Source of the DNA: Thermococcus piezophilus
GTDB lineage: Archaea; Methanobacteriota_B; Thermococci; Thermococcales; Thermococcaceae
Direction of reading: 5' to 3'
DNA length: 64,000 bases
NCBI RefSeq assembly: GCF_001647085.1
Contig: NZ_CP015520.1
Coordinates: 1,570,219-1,634,218 of the forward strand
The notes under the pieces are model-generated. The model saw only the letters and a program-made list of their open reading frames with translations. It had not been told where the DNA came from and did not search any database. This document shows positions 8,454-17,480 of this stretch, piece by piece (position 1 is the first letter of the stretch; every line of letters starts with the position of its first letter). The position numbers and the translations under genes are program-made.

Positions 8454-9167
8454 TCACGCAAGGACGTAGAAAAGGAGCGCACCGGCGAAGCCGCCGAGAA
8501 GTGAAGCCAGGAAGTTGGTAGAGTTGTTGTTTGTTATTCCCTCGTTCTCAAGGGTTGCCCCGATGAGGCTGTCGAGGTTAACCCCTATGAACCCCCCGAG
8601 GGTAACCGCCAGAAGCATGAGGGCTTTTTGAGTCGTGAGCGGAAGGGCGAAGAGCGCTATGATAAACGAGCCGATAAGCGCAAAGAGCTCTCCAGGCAGT
8701 GAAACGGCCCCGTTGACGCCAGGTTTAGCTGGCTTGAGACTGGTTATAAGCCGGGGTCGTTTTCCGAAAACTTTTCCCAGCTCACTTGCGAGGGTGTCGC
8801 CATTAGCGGTCGCTATGGATGCAAAAGTGGCGGCCCAGAAAACGTCCATGTTGGAGAAGTATTCAAAGGCTAAGAAAATCACCGCTGCGAGTCCGTTGCC
8901 AAGAACATTGCCCCAGCTTCTTACCCCGTTCCTGCTCTGAGCGAGGCCTAGTTTTGCTTTCTCTCTGAACTTGTACTTTGTTGCCAGAACACCAAGGATT
9001 ACAAAGGTTATCATAGCCAAAAGTGGATATGTTCCACCGAGCTCAACAACAGCCAGACCTATAGCCGCGGCTGCAAGAGCACCTTTGGTATCGAGCGCCT
9101 TTATCTTGTAGGAGCCTACGCTCAATCCTGCCATCACTGCAACGTCTACTGCTAGTCTTTCGAGCAT
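8454..9167 (-). CDS. DUF92 family integral membrane protein
   Basis: A 237-residue polytopic membrane protein of the DUF92/TMEM19 family. Plant VTE6, a phytyl-phosphate kinase, belongs to the same family, so a role in isoprenoid phosphate or lipid metabolism is possible but unproven. Family marks are LDTKGALAAAAIG near the N-terminus, TANGDTLASELG, and GFIGVNLDSLIGATLEN. The ATG at 9167 is chosen because AAGGTGAC precedes it; the upstream extension is hydrophilic and atypical. The reading frame stays open after the stop, but that stretch is explained by the C/D RNA promoter and gene. Confidence 0.8.
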   Translation of the reverse strand: MLERLAVDVAVMAGLSVGSYKIKALDTKGALAAAAIGLAVVELGGTYPLLAMITFVILGVLATKYKFREKAKLGLAQSRNGVRSWGNVLGNGLAAVIFLAFEYFSNMDVFWAATFASIATANGDTLASELGKVFGKRPRLITSLKPAKPGVNGAVSLPGELFALIGSFIIALFALPLTTQKALMLLAVTLGGFIGVNLDSLIGATLENEGITNNNSTNFLASLLGGFAGALLFYVLA

Positions 9168-9245
9168 CACTGTCACCTTGGAGAACTCGCTTATCGATGC
9201 TTTATTATTCTTTCTCTCGTTCATTGACGAAGGAAGTAAATGAAA

Positions 9246-9695
9246 TCAAAGGACCTCGAACTTCACAATCTCCGTAACGAAAGTTATATCGAGCTTGTCG
9301 ATGCCAGGTATTTTCCTGGAGACATTAGAAATTATCTTTTCCATTTCCTTCATGTCCTTAGGGCCAACAATGTGCACCACCAGATTGTGGGAGCCCAATG
9401 CCCTTTCGATTACTTTGACGTTCTCATCTTCTTTGAGAAGTTCAATAACTTTATCTATGTCAACAGATGGCCTGATGGTTATCCCCAGAATGACATGGAT
9501 GTAACCGAGAGCATCGTAGTCCGGAATTATTGTGTACTTCTTGATTATGCCGTTCCTCTCGAGACGGTCCATTCTCCTGGAAATCCTCTGCCTGGTGGTT
9601 CCCAAAATCTCTGCAAGCTCTTTGTATGTCAAACGGGCGTTCTTGGCGAGAAGTTTTAGAATCTTCACATCAATTCCAGTTATTTTATCCGCCAT
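9246..9695 (-). CDS. Lrp/AsnC family transcriptional regulator
   Basis: A 149-residue protein with an N-terminal winged helix-turn-helix (about residues 5-55, LKLLAKNARLTYKELAEILG then TTRQRISRRMDRLE) and a C-terminal RAM-type ligand-binding domain. It therefore binds DNA as a dimer or higher oligomer and probably responds to an amino acid. The ATG at 9695 has GGGGTGA six to eight bases upstream. A TATA-like TTTTTATAAG lies near 9737-9746. Whether it controls its neighbours is not visible. Confidence 0.9.
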   Translation of the reverse strand: MADKITGIDVKILKLLAKNARLTYKELAEILGTTRQRISRRMDRLERNGIIKKYTIIPDYDALGYIHVILGITIRPSVDIDKVIELLKEDENVKVIERALGSHNLVVHIVGPKDMKEMEKIISNVSRKIPGIDKLDITFVTEIVKFEVL

Positions 9696-9734
9696 TGCAT
9701 TCACCCCACCTAACTATGGCAGAAATTGTGTAAA

Positions 9735-9747
9735 CTCTTATAAAAAT
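9735..9747 (-). promoter_or_regulatory. TATA box of the Lrp-family gene
   Basis: On the minus strand TTTTTATAAG lies about 45 bases before the start codon, in an AT-rich gap (9696-9869) that shows no other feature. Confidence 0.5.
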
Positions 9748-9869
9748 CTTTCGATAATTTGGAATGTTTCCAACCAGTAGGTTATCTTAAATGCTACTAC
9801 TTTCTCAAAACAGGATTATATGATGGGACACTATGTTACATCCAAAAATTGATAAAAGAAAGTTCATTT

Positions 9870-10166
9870 TTAGGGGTTTTTCCAACGTTCCGCGTCGCGC
9901 TCTCCGTACTTCCGTATGCTCTCATCGAGTGCCTCCAGAAGGTCCACTTGATAGTAATTGGCAATACACGAGAGGGCAAACATCACATCCCCTAGCTCTT
10001 CTCTCAATTTCTTTTGGCTCCCTGCTCCCTTAACTCCCTCCAGTTTTAGGAGTTCATCGGAGAGCTCTCCAATCTCCTCCACTAAAGCTGCCAGCATCTC
10101 AAATGGCTTCCAGTAACCCCCGAATTCCCTGACGAGTTTATCAACTCTTTGTTGATATTCATTCAT
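9870..10166 (-). CDS. MazG-type nucleotide pyrophosphohydrolase
   Basis: A 98-residue single-domain, all-alpha NTP pyrophosphohydrolase. The metal-binding EEIGELSDELLK helix (about residues 30-41) and the EELGDVMFAL segment (about 55-64) supply the ExxE...ExxD residues that bind Mg. Such proteins hydrolyse dNTPs or non-canonical NTPs to the monophosphate and pyrophosphate. It starts at an ATG preceded by AGGTGTC and lies 8 bases after the ArsR-type gene, so the two are probably co-transcribed. Confidence 0.88.
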   Translation of the reverse strand: MNEYQQRVDKLVREFGGYWKPFEMLAALVEEIGELSDELLKLEGVKGAGSQKKLREELGDVMFALSCIANYYQVDLLEALDESIRKYGERDAERWKNP

Positions 10167-10174
10167 AGAGACAC

Positions 10175-10552
10175 CTACACTAGTTCAGTTCTAACCTGTG
10201 ATAAGTATCTCTCCAGGGTCTCCGTATTTGTTTTATAGAAGTGCATTTTGCCCTCCTTCCTCTCGAGTATTAGACCGAGGGCTCTTAGAGTACGAAGGTG
10301 GTGGCTGATTAGGGTCTGATCCTGCCCGAGTATTTTGGATATCAGGCACACACACAGCCAATTGTCTTTCAGAATTTTGAGTATCTGAAGCCTCAGTGGG
10401 TTTGATATTGCCTTAAGGAATTTTACAATGTCCTTATTCACAGAGGACTCAATGTCCTTTTCGAGATTTGGAATTCCGCAGGTTTCTGCACATTGAATGA
10501 CAGTCTTCCGCTGCTTCTCGTCCAGTTCTCCTAGTACATCTTTAACCCTCAT
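10175..10552 (-). CDS. ArsR family winged-helix regulator
   Basis: A 125-residue protein. Residues about 40-110 form an ArsR-type winged helix (FLKAISNPLRLQILKILKDN, then LGQDQTLISHHLRTLRALG). Its recognition helix is preceded by a CVCLIS element, similar in position to the metal-binding ELCVCDL box of ArsR/SmtB sensors. Two further Cys lie in the N-terminal region (ETCGIP). It may sense metal or redox state. GGTGTTGC precedes the ATG at 10552. It is the first gene of a pair with the MazG gene. Confidence 0.85.
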   Translation of the reverse strand: MRVKDVLGELDEKQRKTVIQCAETCGIPNLEKDIESSVNKDIVKFLKAISNPLRLQILKILKDNWLCVCLISKILGQDQTLISHHLRTLRALGLILERKEGKMHFYKTNTETLERYLSQVRTELV

Positions 10553-10609
10553 AGTGCAACACCAGTTAGTAAATTGGACAGTCCCCTTTTAAGAATTTTC
10601 ACATGAAAA

Positions 10610-10981
10610 TTAGTCAACAACCTCAAGTCTCAATCGGGTTCCATCGTTTTTGTAAGCCCTCACGCTCTCCTCTGTAAATGGGTAGGCGATTATTAGATGA
10701 ATCCCTCCAAACTTGGAGAAAAATTCTAAATCTGCCTGGGAGGGCCACGGATTGGGGCTCGGATGGGAATGAACCGTCCCCTTTATGGTCTCGTCATATG
10801 GTAGCATCCAAGTGTTGAAAAACGCCGAATTGCGACCGAAGTGTCCTGCTGGGGCGATGAGAACCTCCTCAAAAATCCCCTCTCTCTCCCTCAAAAAGCC
10901 GGCGAATTCGTTGGGATAGAACTCCCTAGCCAATTCGAGGAGATATTCGAGTAGTTCTCTGCGGATTTTGACTGTTTCCAT
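10610..10981 (-). CDS. JAMM/MPN+ zinc isopeptidase family protein
   Basis: A 123-residue single-domain JAMM protein. The catalytic zinc motif HSHPSPNPWPSQAD (HxHPxxxxxPSxxD, about residues 69-82) is complete, with a glutamate (NEFAGFL) in the usual upstream position. Archaeal relatives such as Pyrococcus JAMM1 remove ubiquitin-like SAMP modifiers, so a desampylase-type activity is inferred. The ATG at 10981 follows GGTGGTTGATA; the upstream frame extension is rejected. It lies 23 bases after ridA in the same direction. Confidence 0.85.
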   Translation of the reverse strand: METVKIRRELLEYLLELAREFYPNEFAGFLREREGIFEEVLIAPAGHFGRNSAFFNTWMLPYDETIKGTVHSHPSPNPWPSQADLEFFSKFGGIHLIIAYPFTEESVRAYKNDGTRLRLEVVD

Positions 10982-11004
10982 TATCAACCACCAAAAAATG
11001 AAAG

Positions 11005-11391
11005 TCAAAGGGCGACGATGGCATCAATCTCAACCTTGACTCCTTTTGGCAGGTTTGAAACCTCGACGACTGCCCTAGCCGGTTTGGACCCAGAGAAATA
11101 CTTGGCATAGACCTCGTTGAACTTGGCATATTCCGCCATGTCTGTTATGTAGACGGTAACTTTGACGACGTTGTCAGCGCTTCCGCCGGTGGCCCTCACA
11201 ACTGCTAAGAGGTTCTCAAGGGCTTGCTTTGCCTGCTCTTCGATTGGGCCATCTATCAGTTCCCCTGTCTCTGGATTTATCGGTATCTGGCCGGAAACGA
11301 AAAGCCACCTCTTGGCTTCCACAATTACCCCTTGGCTGTAGGGCCCGATTGGCTTTGGGGCATCTTCCGTGAAAACCACTTCCTTCTTCAT
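11005..11391 (-). CDS. ridA: RidA family 2-iminobutanoate/2-iminopropanoate deaminase
   Basis: A 128-residue trimeric YjgF/RidA protein that hydrolyses reactive enamine/imine intermediates of amino acid metabolism to keto acids and ammonia. Family signatures are [10 protein letters not shown] at the N-terminus, [13 protein letters not shown], and near the end the substrate-binding Arg in [10 protein letters not shown] followed by [13 protein letters not shown]. The ATG at 11391 has GGAGGTGAAAGA upstream. The longer frame from 11418 would cover the C/D RNA and is rejected. Confidence 0.95.
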   Translation of the reverse strand: MKKEVVFTEDAPKPIGPYSQGVIVEAKRWLFVSGQIPINPETGELIDGPIEEQAKQALENLLAVVRATGGSADNVVKVTVYITDMAEYAKFNEVYAKYFSGSKPARAVVEVSNLPKGVKVEIDAIVAL

Positions 11392-11417
11392 TCTTTCACC
11401 TCCAAACAGGGAAGACA

Positions 11418-11474
11418 TCAGCGAAGCGAAGATTCCTCATTGCTCCAGCTCGGGTGTCCTCGGCTTCATCATTT
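11418..11474 (-). ncRNA. C/D-box guide RNA overlapping a stop codon, minus strand
   Basis: On the minus strand: C box ATGATGA (11472-11466), 12-base guide AGCCGAGGACAC, D'-like CCGA (11453-11450), C' box ATGAGGA (11440-11434), 12-base guide ATCTTCGCTTCG, and D box CTGA (11421-11418). The C box contains the TGA stop of the upstream DUF2666 gene, an arrangement known for archaeal sRNAs. The D' box differs from CTGA by one base. Predicted methylation sites are the C in GUGUC*CUCGGCU and the G in CGAAG*CGAAGAU. The RNA would be released from the DUF2666-ridA transcript or transcribed on its own; no clear TATA is visible. Confidence 0.68.
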
Positions 11475-12257
11475 CTTCTCCAGGTACTTCTCTAGGTTCT
11501 TTGCCGGGACGTCGAGCGGGAGGCTTATCTTCTCCAGGGCCTTCCTAAGGGCATAAACCTCTGCGTGTTTCTCAAAGCCACTCGGTGCGTAATTCTCGGC
11601 CGGGAAGTGCTTGTACTTCTCAACTACAGCGGGAATCTCGGCCTTTTTAACTTTCTTGAATTCCCCGAACCAAGCATCTATACCATCCAGGTCTATCCCA
11701 GCGTAGATTGGAAGTTTGAGCGTTATCGTCTCGTTTATGCTCGCCAGGATTCTGGCGACATCCGCCATAGGAGTCTTATCGTCTATCATGAGCCTCTTCA
11801 CGACTATCCACCTGCCGTGCTTGGCCGTGAAGTTGATGTGGTCTTCGTTGAAGGGGAGGACGATTTTGACTTCCTTCAGGGGCTCTTCGGGGTAGTCGAT
11901 GGAAACCTTCTTGGCCAGAGCCGCTCTAACGAGAATTGCCTTGGCTACCTCAACTAGGTGCTTCTTCAGCTTCTTATCTTCCTCGAAGACAAGGGTGCCA
12001 AGCTTTCTTGCCGTTCCTGAGGACTTAAGGGCCATTATAGTATCATTCAGGTCCTTTTTGGCTATCTCCTCGGCGAGGCTCATTATTCCCGCGATGTTCA
12101 TGACTTCCGTTAGATACTCGGCTATCTTGAAGTTCACGGTGTTGGCAATGCTCGCGAGAAAGTGGGCAATACTCTCGTTGTCCATATCGAGGAGTCGGTC
12201 TCCTACCTTCCAGCTTCCGTGACGAGCCGTAAAGATAATCTGATCCTCAACTTTCAT
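11469..12257 (-). CDS. DUF2666 domain protein (Thermococcales family)
   Basis: A 262-residue protein with two internally related halves. Each half contains a FTARHGSW/FTAKHGRW motif (near residues 9 and 145), followed by a helix with LASIANTV or LASINETI. This duplicated layout is that of DUF2666, whose function is not known. There is no signal peptide or membrane segment. The ATG at 12257 has GGTGAGAGCA upstream. Its stop codon is embedded in the C box of the guide RNA that follows. Confidence 0.75.
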   Translation of the reverse strand: MKVEDQIIFTARHGSWKVGDRLLDMDNESIAHFLASIANTVNFKIAEYLTEVMNIAGIMSLAEEIAKKDLNDTIMALKSSGTARKLGTLVFEEDKKLKKHLVEVAKAILVRAALAKKVSIDYPEEPLKEVKIVLPFNEDHINFTAKHGRWIVVKRLMIDDKTPMADVARILASINETITLKLPIYAGIDLDGIDAWFGEFKKVKKAEIPAVVEKYKHFPAENYAPSGFEKHAEVYALRKALEKISLPLDVPAKNLEKYLEKK

Positions 12258-12315
12258 TGCTCTCACCAATCTCTATGGGTGCCAAGGCCTATTTTAGCTT
12301 TTTCTTTACATCCTC

Positions 12316-12331
12316 AAAAAAGTTATAAATC
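12316..12331 (+). promoter_or_regulatory. TATA box of lonB
   Basis: AAAAAGTTATAAATCG lies about 45-55 bases before the lonB start codon and matches the archaeal TATA consensus. Confidence 0.6.
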
Positions 12332-12374
12332 GCTCTGAGCATTCGAGTTTGAGAGGGTGCAAGAGGGAAGGAAA

Positions 12375-14282
12375 ATGGGGGACGACGAGAACGTTAAGAA
12401 GGAAGTCCTGACCCCCAAAGAGTACGGGGAGCGCTTAGAACTTGGCATTGAGTTCAATACCACTGAGGAACTCAAGGTTCCGGAAAGGCTCATCGATCAG
12501 GTTATTGGTCAGGAACATGCAGTAGAGGTCATTAAAACTGCAGCCACTCAGAAGAGGCACGTCCTTCTCATAGGCGAGCCTGGAACTGGAAAGTCCATGC
12601 TCGGCCAGGCGATGGCTGAGCTCCTCCCAACCGAGAGCCTTGAGGATATCCTAGTTTTCCCCAACCCCGAAGACGAGAACATGCCTAAAATTAAAACCGT
12701 CCCTGCCTGTCAGGGCAGGCGCATCGTTGAGAGGTACCGTGAGAAGGCCAAGAGTCAGGAGAATATAAAGTCCTACCTTCTACTACTTGTCATATTCACC
12801 GTTATGATGGCGTTATTTATTCAGTTTAGCGCCACCACTCTCCTCATGGGCCTGTTCGTCATAGTAATCACCATAATGGCCCTCTCCAACATGCGCCTCA
12901 AAAGCTCGGTTCTTGTTCCAAAGCTCCTTGTGGATAACTGTGGAAGAACCAAGGCACCGTTCATCGACGCAACGGGTGCACACGCCGGAGCGCTACTTGG
13001 TGATGTTCGTCACGACCCCTTCCAGAGCGGTGGTCTCGGAACGCCGGCTCACGAGCGCGTTGAGCCGGGAATGATACACCGCGCCCACAAGGGAGTGCTC
13101 TTCATAGACGAGATCGCCACCCTGAGCCTCAAGATGCAGCAGAGCCTGCTCACAGCAATGCAGGAAAAGAAGTTCCCCATTACCGGCCAGAGTGAGATGT
13201 CGAGCGGTGCAATGGTCAGAACCGAGCCAGTTCCATGTGACTTTGTTCTTGTGGCCGCTGGAAACCTCGATACTGTGGACAAGATGCACCCAGCGCTCCG
13301 CTCGAGGATCAGGGGTTACGGTTACGAGGTCTACATGAGGACAACTATGCCGGACACTCTGGAGAACAGGAAGAAGCTTGTCCAGTTCGTGGCCCAGGAG
13401 GTAATTAGGGACGGTAAGATCCCGCACTTCATGAGGGATGCCGTCGAAGAGATAGTAAGGGAGGCCCAGAAGAGGGCCGGAAGGAAGGGCCACTTAACGC
13501 TCCGCCTCAGAGACCTCGGCGGTATTGTCAGGGCCGCTGGTGACATAGCGGTCAAGAAGGGTAAGAAGTACGTCGAGAAGGAGGACGTTTTAGAGGCCAT
13601 AAAGATGGCGAAGCCCCTCGAGAAGCAGCTGGCAGACTGGTACATCGAGCGCAAGAAGGAGTATCAGGTCATCAAGACTGAGGGCAGCGAGATAGGAAGG
13701 GTGAACGGATTAGCAGTCATAGGTGAGCAGAGCGGTATCGTCCTACCGATTGAAGCTGTTGTTGCCCCAGCAGCGAGCAAGGAGGAGGGTAAGATTATTG
13801 TCACTGGAAAACTTGGCGAGATAGCGAAAGAAGCAGTCCAGAACGTCTCGGCGATAATCAAGCGCTACAAGGGTGAGGATATTAGCCGCTACGATATCCA
13901 CGTCCAGTTTCTCCAGACCTACGAAGGGGTTGAGGGTGACTCCGCCAGCATAAGCGTTGCTACTGCGGTCATCTCGGCCCTTGAGGAGATTCCTATAAGG
14001 CAGGACGTGGCAATGACTGGCTCGCTCAGCGTTCGCGGCGAGGTGCTCCCGATAGGCGGTGCAACGCCGAAGATCGAAGCCGCTATCGAGGCGGGTATAA
14101 AGACCGTGATAATCCCCAAGAGCAACGAGAAGGATGTATTTCTCAGCAAGGACAAAGCCGAGACGATAAACATCATTCCAGTGGAGACAATCGACGAGGT
14201 TCTCGAGATAGCACTTGAGGGAAGCGAGAAGAAGAGGGAGCTTCTCAGGAGGATTAGGGAGACCCTACCGCTCTCCCGCTGA
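12375..14282 (+). CDS. lonB: Membrane-anchored ATP-dependent protease LonB
   Basis: A 635-residue archaeal LonB. Walker A GEPGTGKS is at about 67-74. Two membrane segments (about 134-155 and 156-173) are inserted in the AAA+ domain. The Walker B LFIDEI is followed by a sensor segment. The C-terminal proteolytic domain has the Ser-Lys dyad, with the Ser in GDSASISVA and the Lys in ATPKIEAAI. It degrades abnormal proteins at the membrane. No intein is present, although some Pyrococcus Lon genes carry one. The ATG at 12375 follows GGGAAGG; an in-frame start at 12357 is possible but weaker. The gene probably stands alone. Confidence 0.95.
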   Translation: MGDDENVKKEVLTPKEYGERLELGIEFNTTEELKVPERLIDQVIGQEHAVEVIKTAATQKRHVLLIGEPGTGKSMLGQAMAELLPTESLEDILVFPNPEDENMPKIKTVPACQGRRIVERYREKAKSQENIKSYLLLLVIFTVMMALFIQFSATTLLMGLFVIVITIMALSNMRLKSSVLVPKLLVDNCGRTKAPFIDATGAHAGALLGDVRHDPFQSGGLGTPAHERVEPGMIHRAHKGVLFIDEIATLSLKMQQSLLTAMQEKKFPITGQSEMSSGAMVRTEPVPCDFVLVAAGNLDTVDKMHPALRSRIRGYGYEVYMRTTMPDTLENRKKLVQFVAQEVIRDGKIPHFMRDAVEEIVREAQKRAGRKGHLTLRLRDLGGIVRAAGDIAVKKGKKYVEKEDVLEAIKMAKPLEKQLADWYIERKKEYQVIKTEGSEIGRVNGLAVIGEQSGIVLPIEAVVAPAASKEEGKIIVTGKLGEIAKEAVQNVSAIIKRYKGEDISRYDIHVQFLQTYEGVEGDSASISVATAVISALEEIPIRQDVAMTGSLSVRGEVLPIGGATPKIEAAIEAGIKTVIIPKSNEKDVFLSKDKAETINIIPVETIDEVLEIALEGSEKKRELLRRIRETLPLSR

Positions 14283-14396
14283 GTTTACCTTGTTTTTAAT
14301 CTATTTTGCGGAAGGACGTTCTTTCCATGATCTTCTACATCTTTGGCCAGAAATACTTAAAAAATGGCCAATCGAGGTAACCTAGGAGGTGGGAGA

Positions 14397-15143
14397 GTGC
14401 TCAAAGTAGAGAACCTCAGAGTCACTGTCGGAGATAGGGAGATTCTCAAGGGTGTGAACATTTCCGTGGATAATGAGGGCTTTCATGTCATCATGGGCCC
14501 CAACGGTTCTGGAAAATCCACCCTCGCGCTGACCATTGCTGGTCATCCGAGGTATGAGGTCAGGGAGGGTAGGATACTCTTCAATGGCAAGGACATAACC
14601 GATATGCCTCCCTATAAAAGGGCCAGAATGGGCATAATGCTCGCATTCCAGCATCCGGAAGAGATTGAAGGAGTCAAAATAATAGATTTCCTTCAGCAGG
14701 TTCTCGCGGAAGTCAAGGGAATTGACCTTGCTGAAGCTTATGATATGATAGTGGAAACCGCCAGGGAACTGTGGTTCAAAGAAGATGACCTCATGAGATA
14801 CGTTAATGCCGGCTTCTCTGGTGGTGAGAGAAAGCGGTTTGAAATCCTCCAGGCACTGCTTCTCGAGCCGAAGCTCCTAATTCTCGACGAGCCTGACAGT
14901 GGCGTTGATGTGGATTCGCTCAGTGTGATAAGCAGAAAGATCGAGGAGCTCCACAAAAAAGGGACGGCGATACTACTGATAACCCACTATGGAAGAATCC
15001 TCCAGCACCTCGACCCAAGCACGTTCAGTGTTCACGTAATGAAGGACGGCAGGGTAGTGCTAGAAAAGGGAGGCGAGTTCGTGAAGGAGATTGAAGAGAA
15101 AGGCTTCCAGAGACTTTTCGAGGAGTGTGGTTGCGATGAGTGA
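14397..15143 (+). CDS. sufC: Fe-S assembly ATPase SufC
   Basis: A 248-residue ABC-type ATPase. Walker A GPNGSGKST, signature FSGGERKR, and Walker B LLILDEPDSGVD are all intact. SufC partners SufB/SufD to build and transfer Fe-S clusters in the cytoplasm. It starts at GTG 14397 after GGAGGTGG; an upstream ATG frame lacks a ribosome site. It overlaps the sufB/D gene by 8 bases, so the two are translationally coupled. It presumably serves the many Fe-S proteins of this organism, including those nearby. Confidence 0.95.
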   Translation: MLKVENLRVTVGDREILKGVNISVDNEGFHVIMGPNGSGKSTLALTIAGHPRYEVREGRILFNGKDITDMPPYKRARMGIMLAFQHPEEIEGVKIIDFLQQVLAEVKGIDLAEAYDMIVETARELWFKEDDLMRYVNAGFSGGERKRFEILQALLLEPKLLILDEPDSGVDVDSLSVISRKIEELHKKGTAILLITHYGRILQHLDPSTFSVHVMKDGRVVLEKGGEFVKEIEEKGFQRLFEECGCDE

Positions 15144-16473
15144 GGTAACCCTTCATGAAGCCAAGGAGATCATAGCGCAGGAGATAGAGAACCTCGCTAG
15201 GAGGAACAAAGAGCCGGAATGGATGACGCGCATAAGGTACAAAGGCTTGGAAGCCTTCGAGAAGGCCCCTCACAATGACCCTGTCATTAGCAAGGACGAA
15301 CTGCTGAGGTTCATAGCCAAGCCAGAGATAGAGGGCTTCCCCGAGCACATAGAGAGCCTCGATGACCTCCCTCCAGAGATGAAGGCCCTGCTCGACAGGC
15401 TAGGCATAAGCGAGGTCGAGCAGAAGTATATTGCCGGTTTAGCCGTTCAGACAGACACTGGAATAATTTACAACCAGTTCCTCCAGGAGTGGGCGAAGAA
15501 GGGCCTCATAGTTCTTCCAATGGAGGAGGCAGTGAAGAAGTACCCAGATGTCATGAAGAGGCACTTCCTCCAGATGTTCAGCCCCAACGAGAGCAAGCTG
15601 GCAGCCTATCACACGGCAGTGTGGAACGGTGGTATCTTCCTCTACGTCAAGGAAGGCTTAAAGGTTCCCTTCCCGCTCCACCTGTTCTTCCTCATACAGG
15701 AGAGCGCATTAGCCCAGGCCCCGCACATAATAATCATCGCCGAACCCAACACGGAGTTCCACCTCATTGAGGGCTGTACAGCACCCGTTTTAGTTAAGCA
15801 CTCCCTTCACCTCGACATGACGGAGGCGTATATACGCGACGGCGCAAGGGTCCAGCTCACGGTTCTCCAGAACTGGCCTGAGTACGTTCACACTAGGCCA
15901 ATGACGAGAGCTAGAATAGGAAAGAACGCCCGTTTCATCAACACCACCGTCGGTCTCGGAACGGGGAGGAGCAACATAGCCAATCCCAAGTACTGGGTTG
16001 AGGAGAACGGCTACGTTGAATTGAACGGAATCATCCTCGGCCAGAAGGACTGGTACGTTGACCTTGGCGGCGAGATGTACCTCCAGGGAAGGGAAGCCGC
16101 GGGTATAAACGCCAGCAAGGCCGTGATAATGGACGAGAGCACTGTCATAACTAGGGGCAAGATAGTGGCCGAAGCGCCAAGAACCAAGGGACACATAAGC
16201 TGCGATGCCCTGGTGATGAGCGACAAAGCAGTGATGGAGACATATCCAGGTCTGGTTAGCAGGGTTGACGATGCCGAGCTGAGCCACGAAGCCGCTATAG
16301 GCAAAATCCACGAAGAGGAGCTCTTCTACCTTATGAGCCGCGGCCTGAGCGAGGAGAAGGCGACTCAGTTGATAGTCAAGGGCTTCCTCGAGCCGATGCT
16401 CAAGGACATCCCAATGGAATTCCTCATCGAGATAAGGAAAATAATCGAGATGGCAGTGAGCGGTGGAATGTGA
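15136..16473 (+). CDS. sufB: SufB/SufD family Fe-S cluster scaffold
   Basis: A 445-residue SufBD beta-helix protein. The N-terminal helical region (about residues 1-130) is followed by the long repetitive beta-helix (IIIAEPNTEFHLIEGCTAP, AEAPRTKGHISCDALVMSD, SHEAAIGKIHEEELFYLMSRG). The conserved Cys of the SCDALVMSD motif and the His of SHEAAIG match SufB/SufD core residues. With SufC it forms the archaeal minimal SUF system, in which one SufBD protein may act as a homodimer. The start overlaps the sufC stop. A T-rich terminator-like stretch follows. Confidence 0.92.
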   Translation: MSEVTLHEAKEIIAQEIENLARRNKEPEWMTRIRYKGLEAFEKAPHNDPVISKDELLRFIAKPEIEGFPEHIESLDDLPPEMKALLDRLGISEVEQKYIAGLAVQTDTGIIYNQFLQEWAKKGLIVLPMEEAVKKYPDVMKRHFLQMFSPNESKLAAYHTAVWNGGIFLYVKEGLKVPFPLHLFFLIQESALAQAPHIIIIAEPNTEFHLIEGCTAPVLVKHSLHLDMTEAYIRDGARVQLTVLQNWPEYVHTRPMTRARIGKNARFINTTVGLGTGRSNIANPKYWVEENGYVELNGIILGQKDWYVDLGGEMYLQGREAAGINASKAVIMDESTVITRGKIVAEAPRTKGHISCDALVMSDKAVMETYPGLVSRVDDAELSHEAAIGKIHEEELFYLMSRGLSEEKATQLIVKGFLEPMLKDIPMEFLIEIRKIIEMAVSGGM

Positions 16474-16584
16474 CTGAAGATTTTTCTCTTTGTTTCTTAT
16501 ATCCACTAATTTTAGTCGTTTTTTTCCCTGTGAATCCGAACTAAGAATTTTAAATGGCTCTTCGTCTCTTTTGTGGGTGATAAT

Positions 16585-16878
16585 ATGGATCTAATGGCTA
16601 AAGCGTTTGAAGAGGCAAAGAACAACCCAAAAATTAGGAAGAAGCTGAAGATAAAGGCCGCCTTCTCGCTGCTTCTGTTCGTAATGTTCCTTGGTGTGAT
16701 ATTCATAACCGTCGGGACAATAATCGCCAGCAAAGCCGGGAGCTTCTTAGGAATGACCCAGCTGGATTTTCTCAAGCTCAGGTCCCAGTACGGCATAATA
16801 ATGATGTTCCTAATTATAATCCACCTCGCGATGAACAGAAGCATAATGAAGAAGGAGCTTGAGCTCCTCTTCGGCTGA
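16585..16878 (+). CDS. Small two-helix membrane protein, function unknown
   Basis: A 97-residue protein with a charged N-terminus (about residues 1-28, rich in Lys and Glu) and two membrane helices (about 29-50 and 72-88, the second ending FLIIIHLAMN). The ATG at 16585 has GGTGATA upstream. I do not recognise a family. It converges on the hydrogenase protease gene with an 8-base gap. Confidence 0.65.
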   Translation: MDLMAKAFEEAKNNPKIRKKLKIKAAFSLLLFVMFLGVIFITVGTIIASKAGSFLGMTQLDFLKLRSQYGIIMMFLIIIHLAMNRSIMKKELELLFG

Positions 16879-16886
16879 CTTCATTT

Positions 16887-17348
16887 TTAACTGTGGAATT
16901 CATTTTTGGCCAGTTCTTCAACAAGCTCAGCAGCCTTCGGAAGGGCCTTCTTTACTTCCTCGCTCAGCTCCATGCCAAGGTCAATTTCCTTCGCAACGAC
17001 CCCAATGAAGTGGATTTCAACGTTGGCGAGCCTCTCGTCGAGTGCCATGAGGAGTTTGAGCCCTTCTATTGCCCCCATGAAGTGCGCGCTCCTGATTTCA
17101 GCTTTCAGCTTCTCGAAGACCTCATCGCCGCTCACGTGGATTATTTCTCCCGCCTTAAACCTTTCACTAAGTATGGCGTCGATGATTATGAGCCTCTCCT
17201 CTCCATTGTAATGGCTCTGGAGCCTGAATATGTCAGTGCCAACTTCGATAACGTTGTAACCTTTTTCCGCCAGAAGCCTGCCGACCTTTAAGCCCACTCC
17301 ATCATCCTTCATCAGCTCGTTTCCTAGAGCTAAGATGAGCGTGCTCAT
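16887..17348 (-). CDS. NiFe hydrogenase maturation protease (HycI/HyaD family)
   Basis: A 153-residue endopeptidase that trims the C-terminus of a NiFe hydrogenase large subunit after nickel insertion. It has the family opening ALGNELMKDDGVGLKV with the nickel-sensing Glu and Asp residues, the IIDAILSERFKAG segment with the middle Asp, and a His in VEIHFIGVVAKEID. It lies 132 bases downstream of hydA on the same strand, so its substrate is probably HydA. Confidence 0.92.
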   Translation of the reverse strand: MSTLILALGNELMKDDGVGLKVGRLLAEKGYNVIEVGTDIFRLQSHYNGEERLIIIDAILSERFKAGEIIHVSGDEVFEKLKAEIRSAHFMGAIEGLKLLMALDERLANVEIHFIGVVAKEIDLGMELSEEVKKALPKAAELVEELAKNEFHS

Positions 17349-17480
17349 AGATTTCCCTCCTTGTCTACTTTTTAGATGATAACGCTTCCAGCGTCTTTTG
17401 GTGGCCTTTCAGTGTTATGTTTTTTCGAACCCGGTTATAATAATCACGCTTCGAGTGCCAAGACAAAAAAGAGGAAAAGC

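Noticed and set aside
12375-14282. Intein in LonB
   Set aside because: The Walker A and downstream sequence are continuous and the length is normal for an intein-free LonB.
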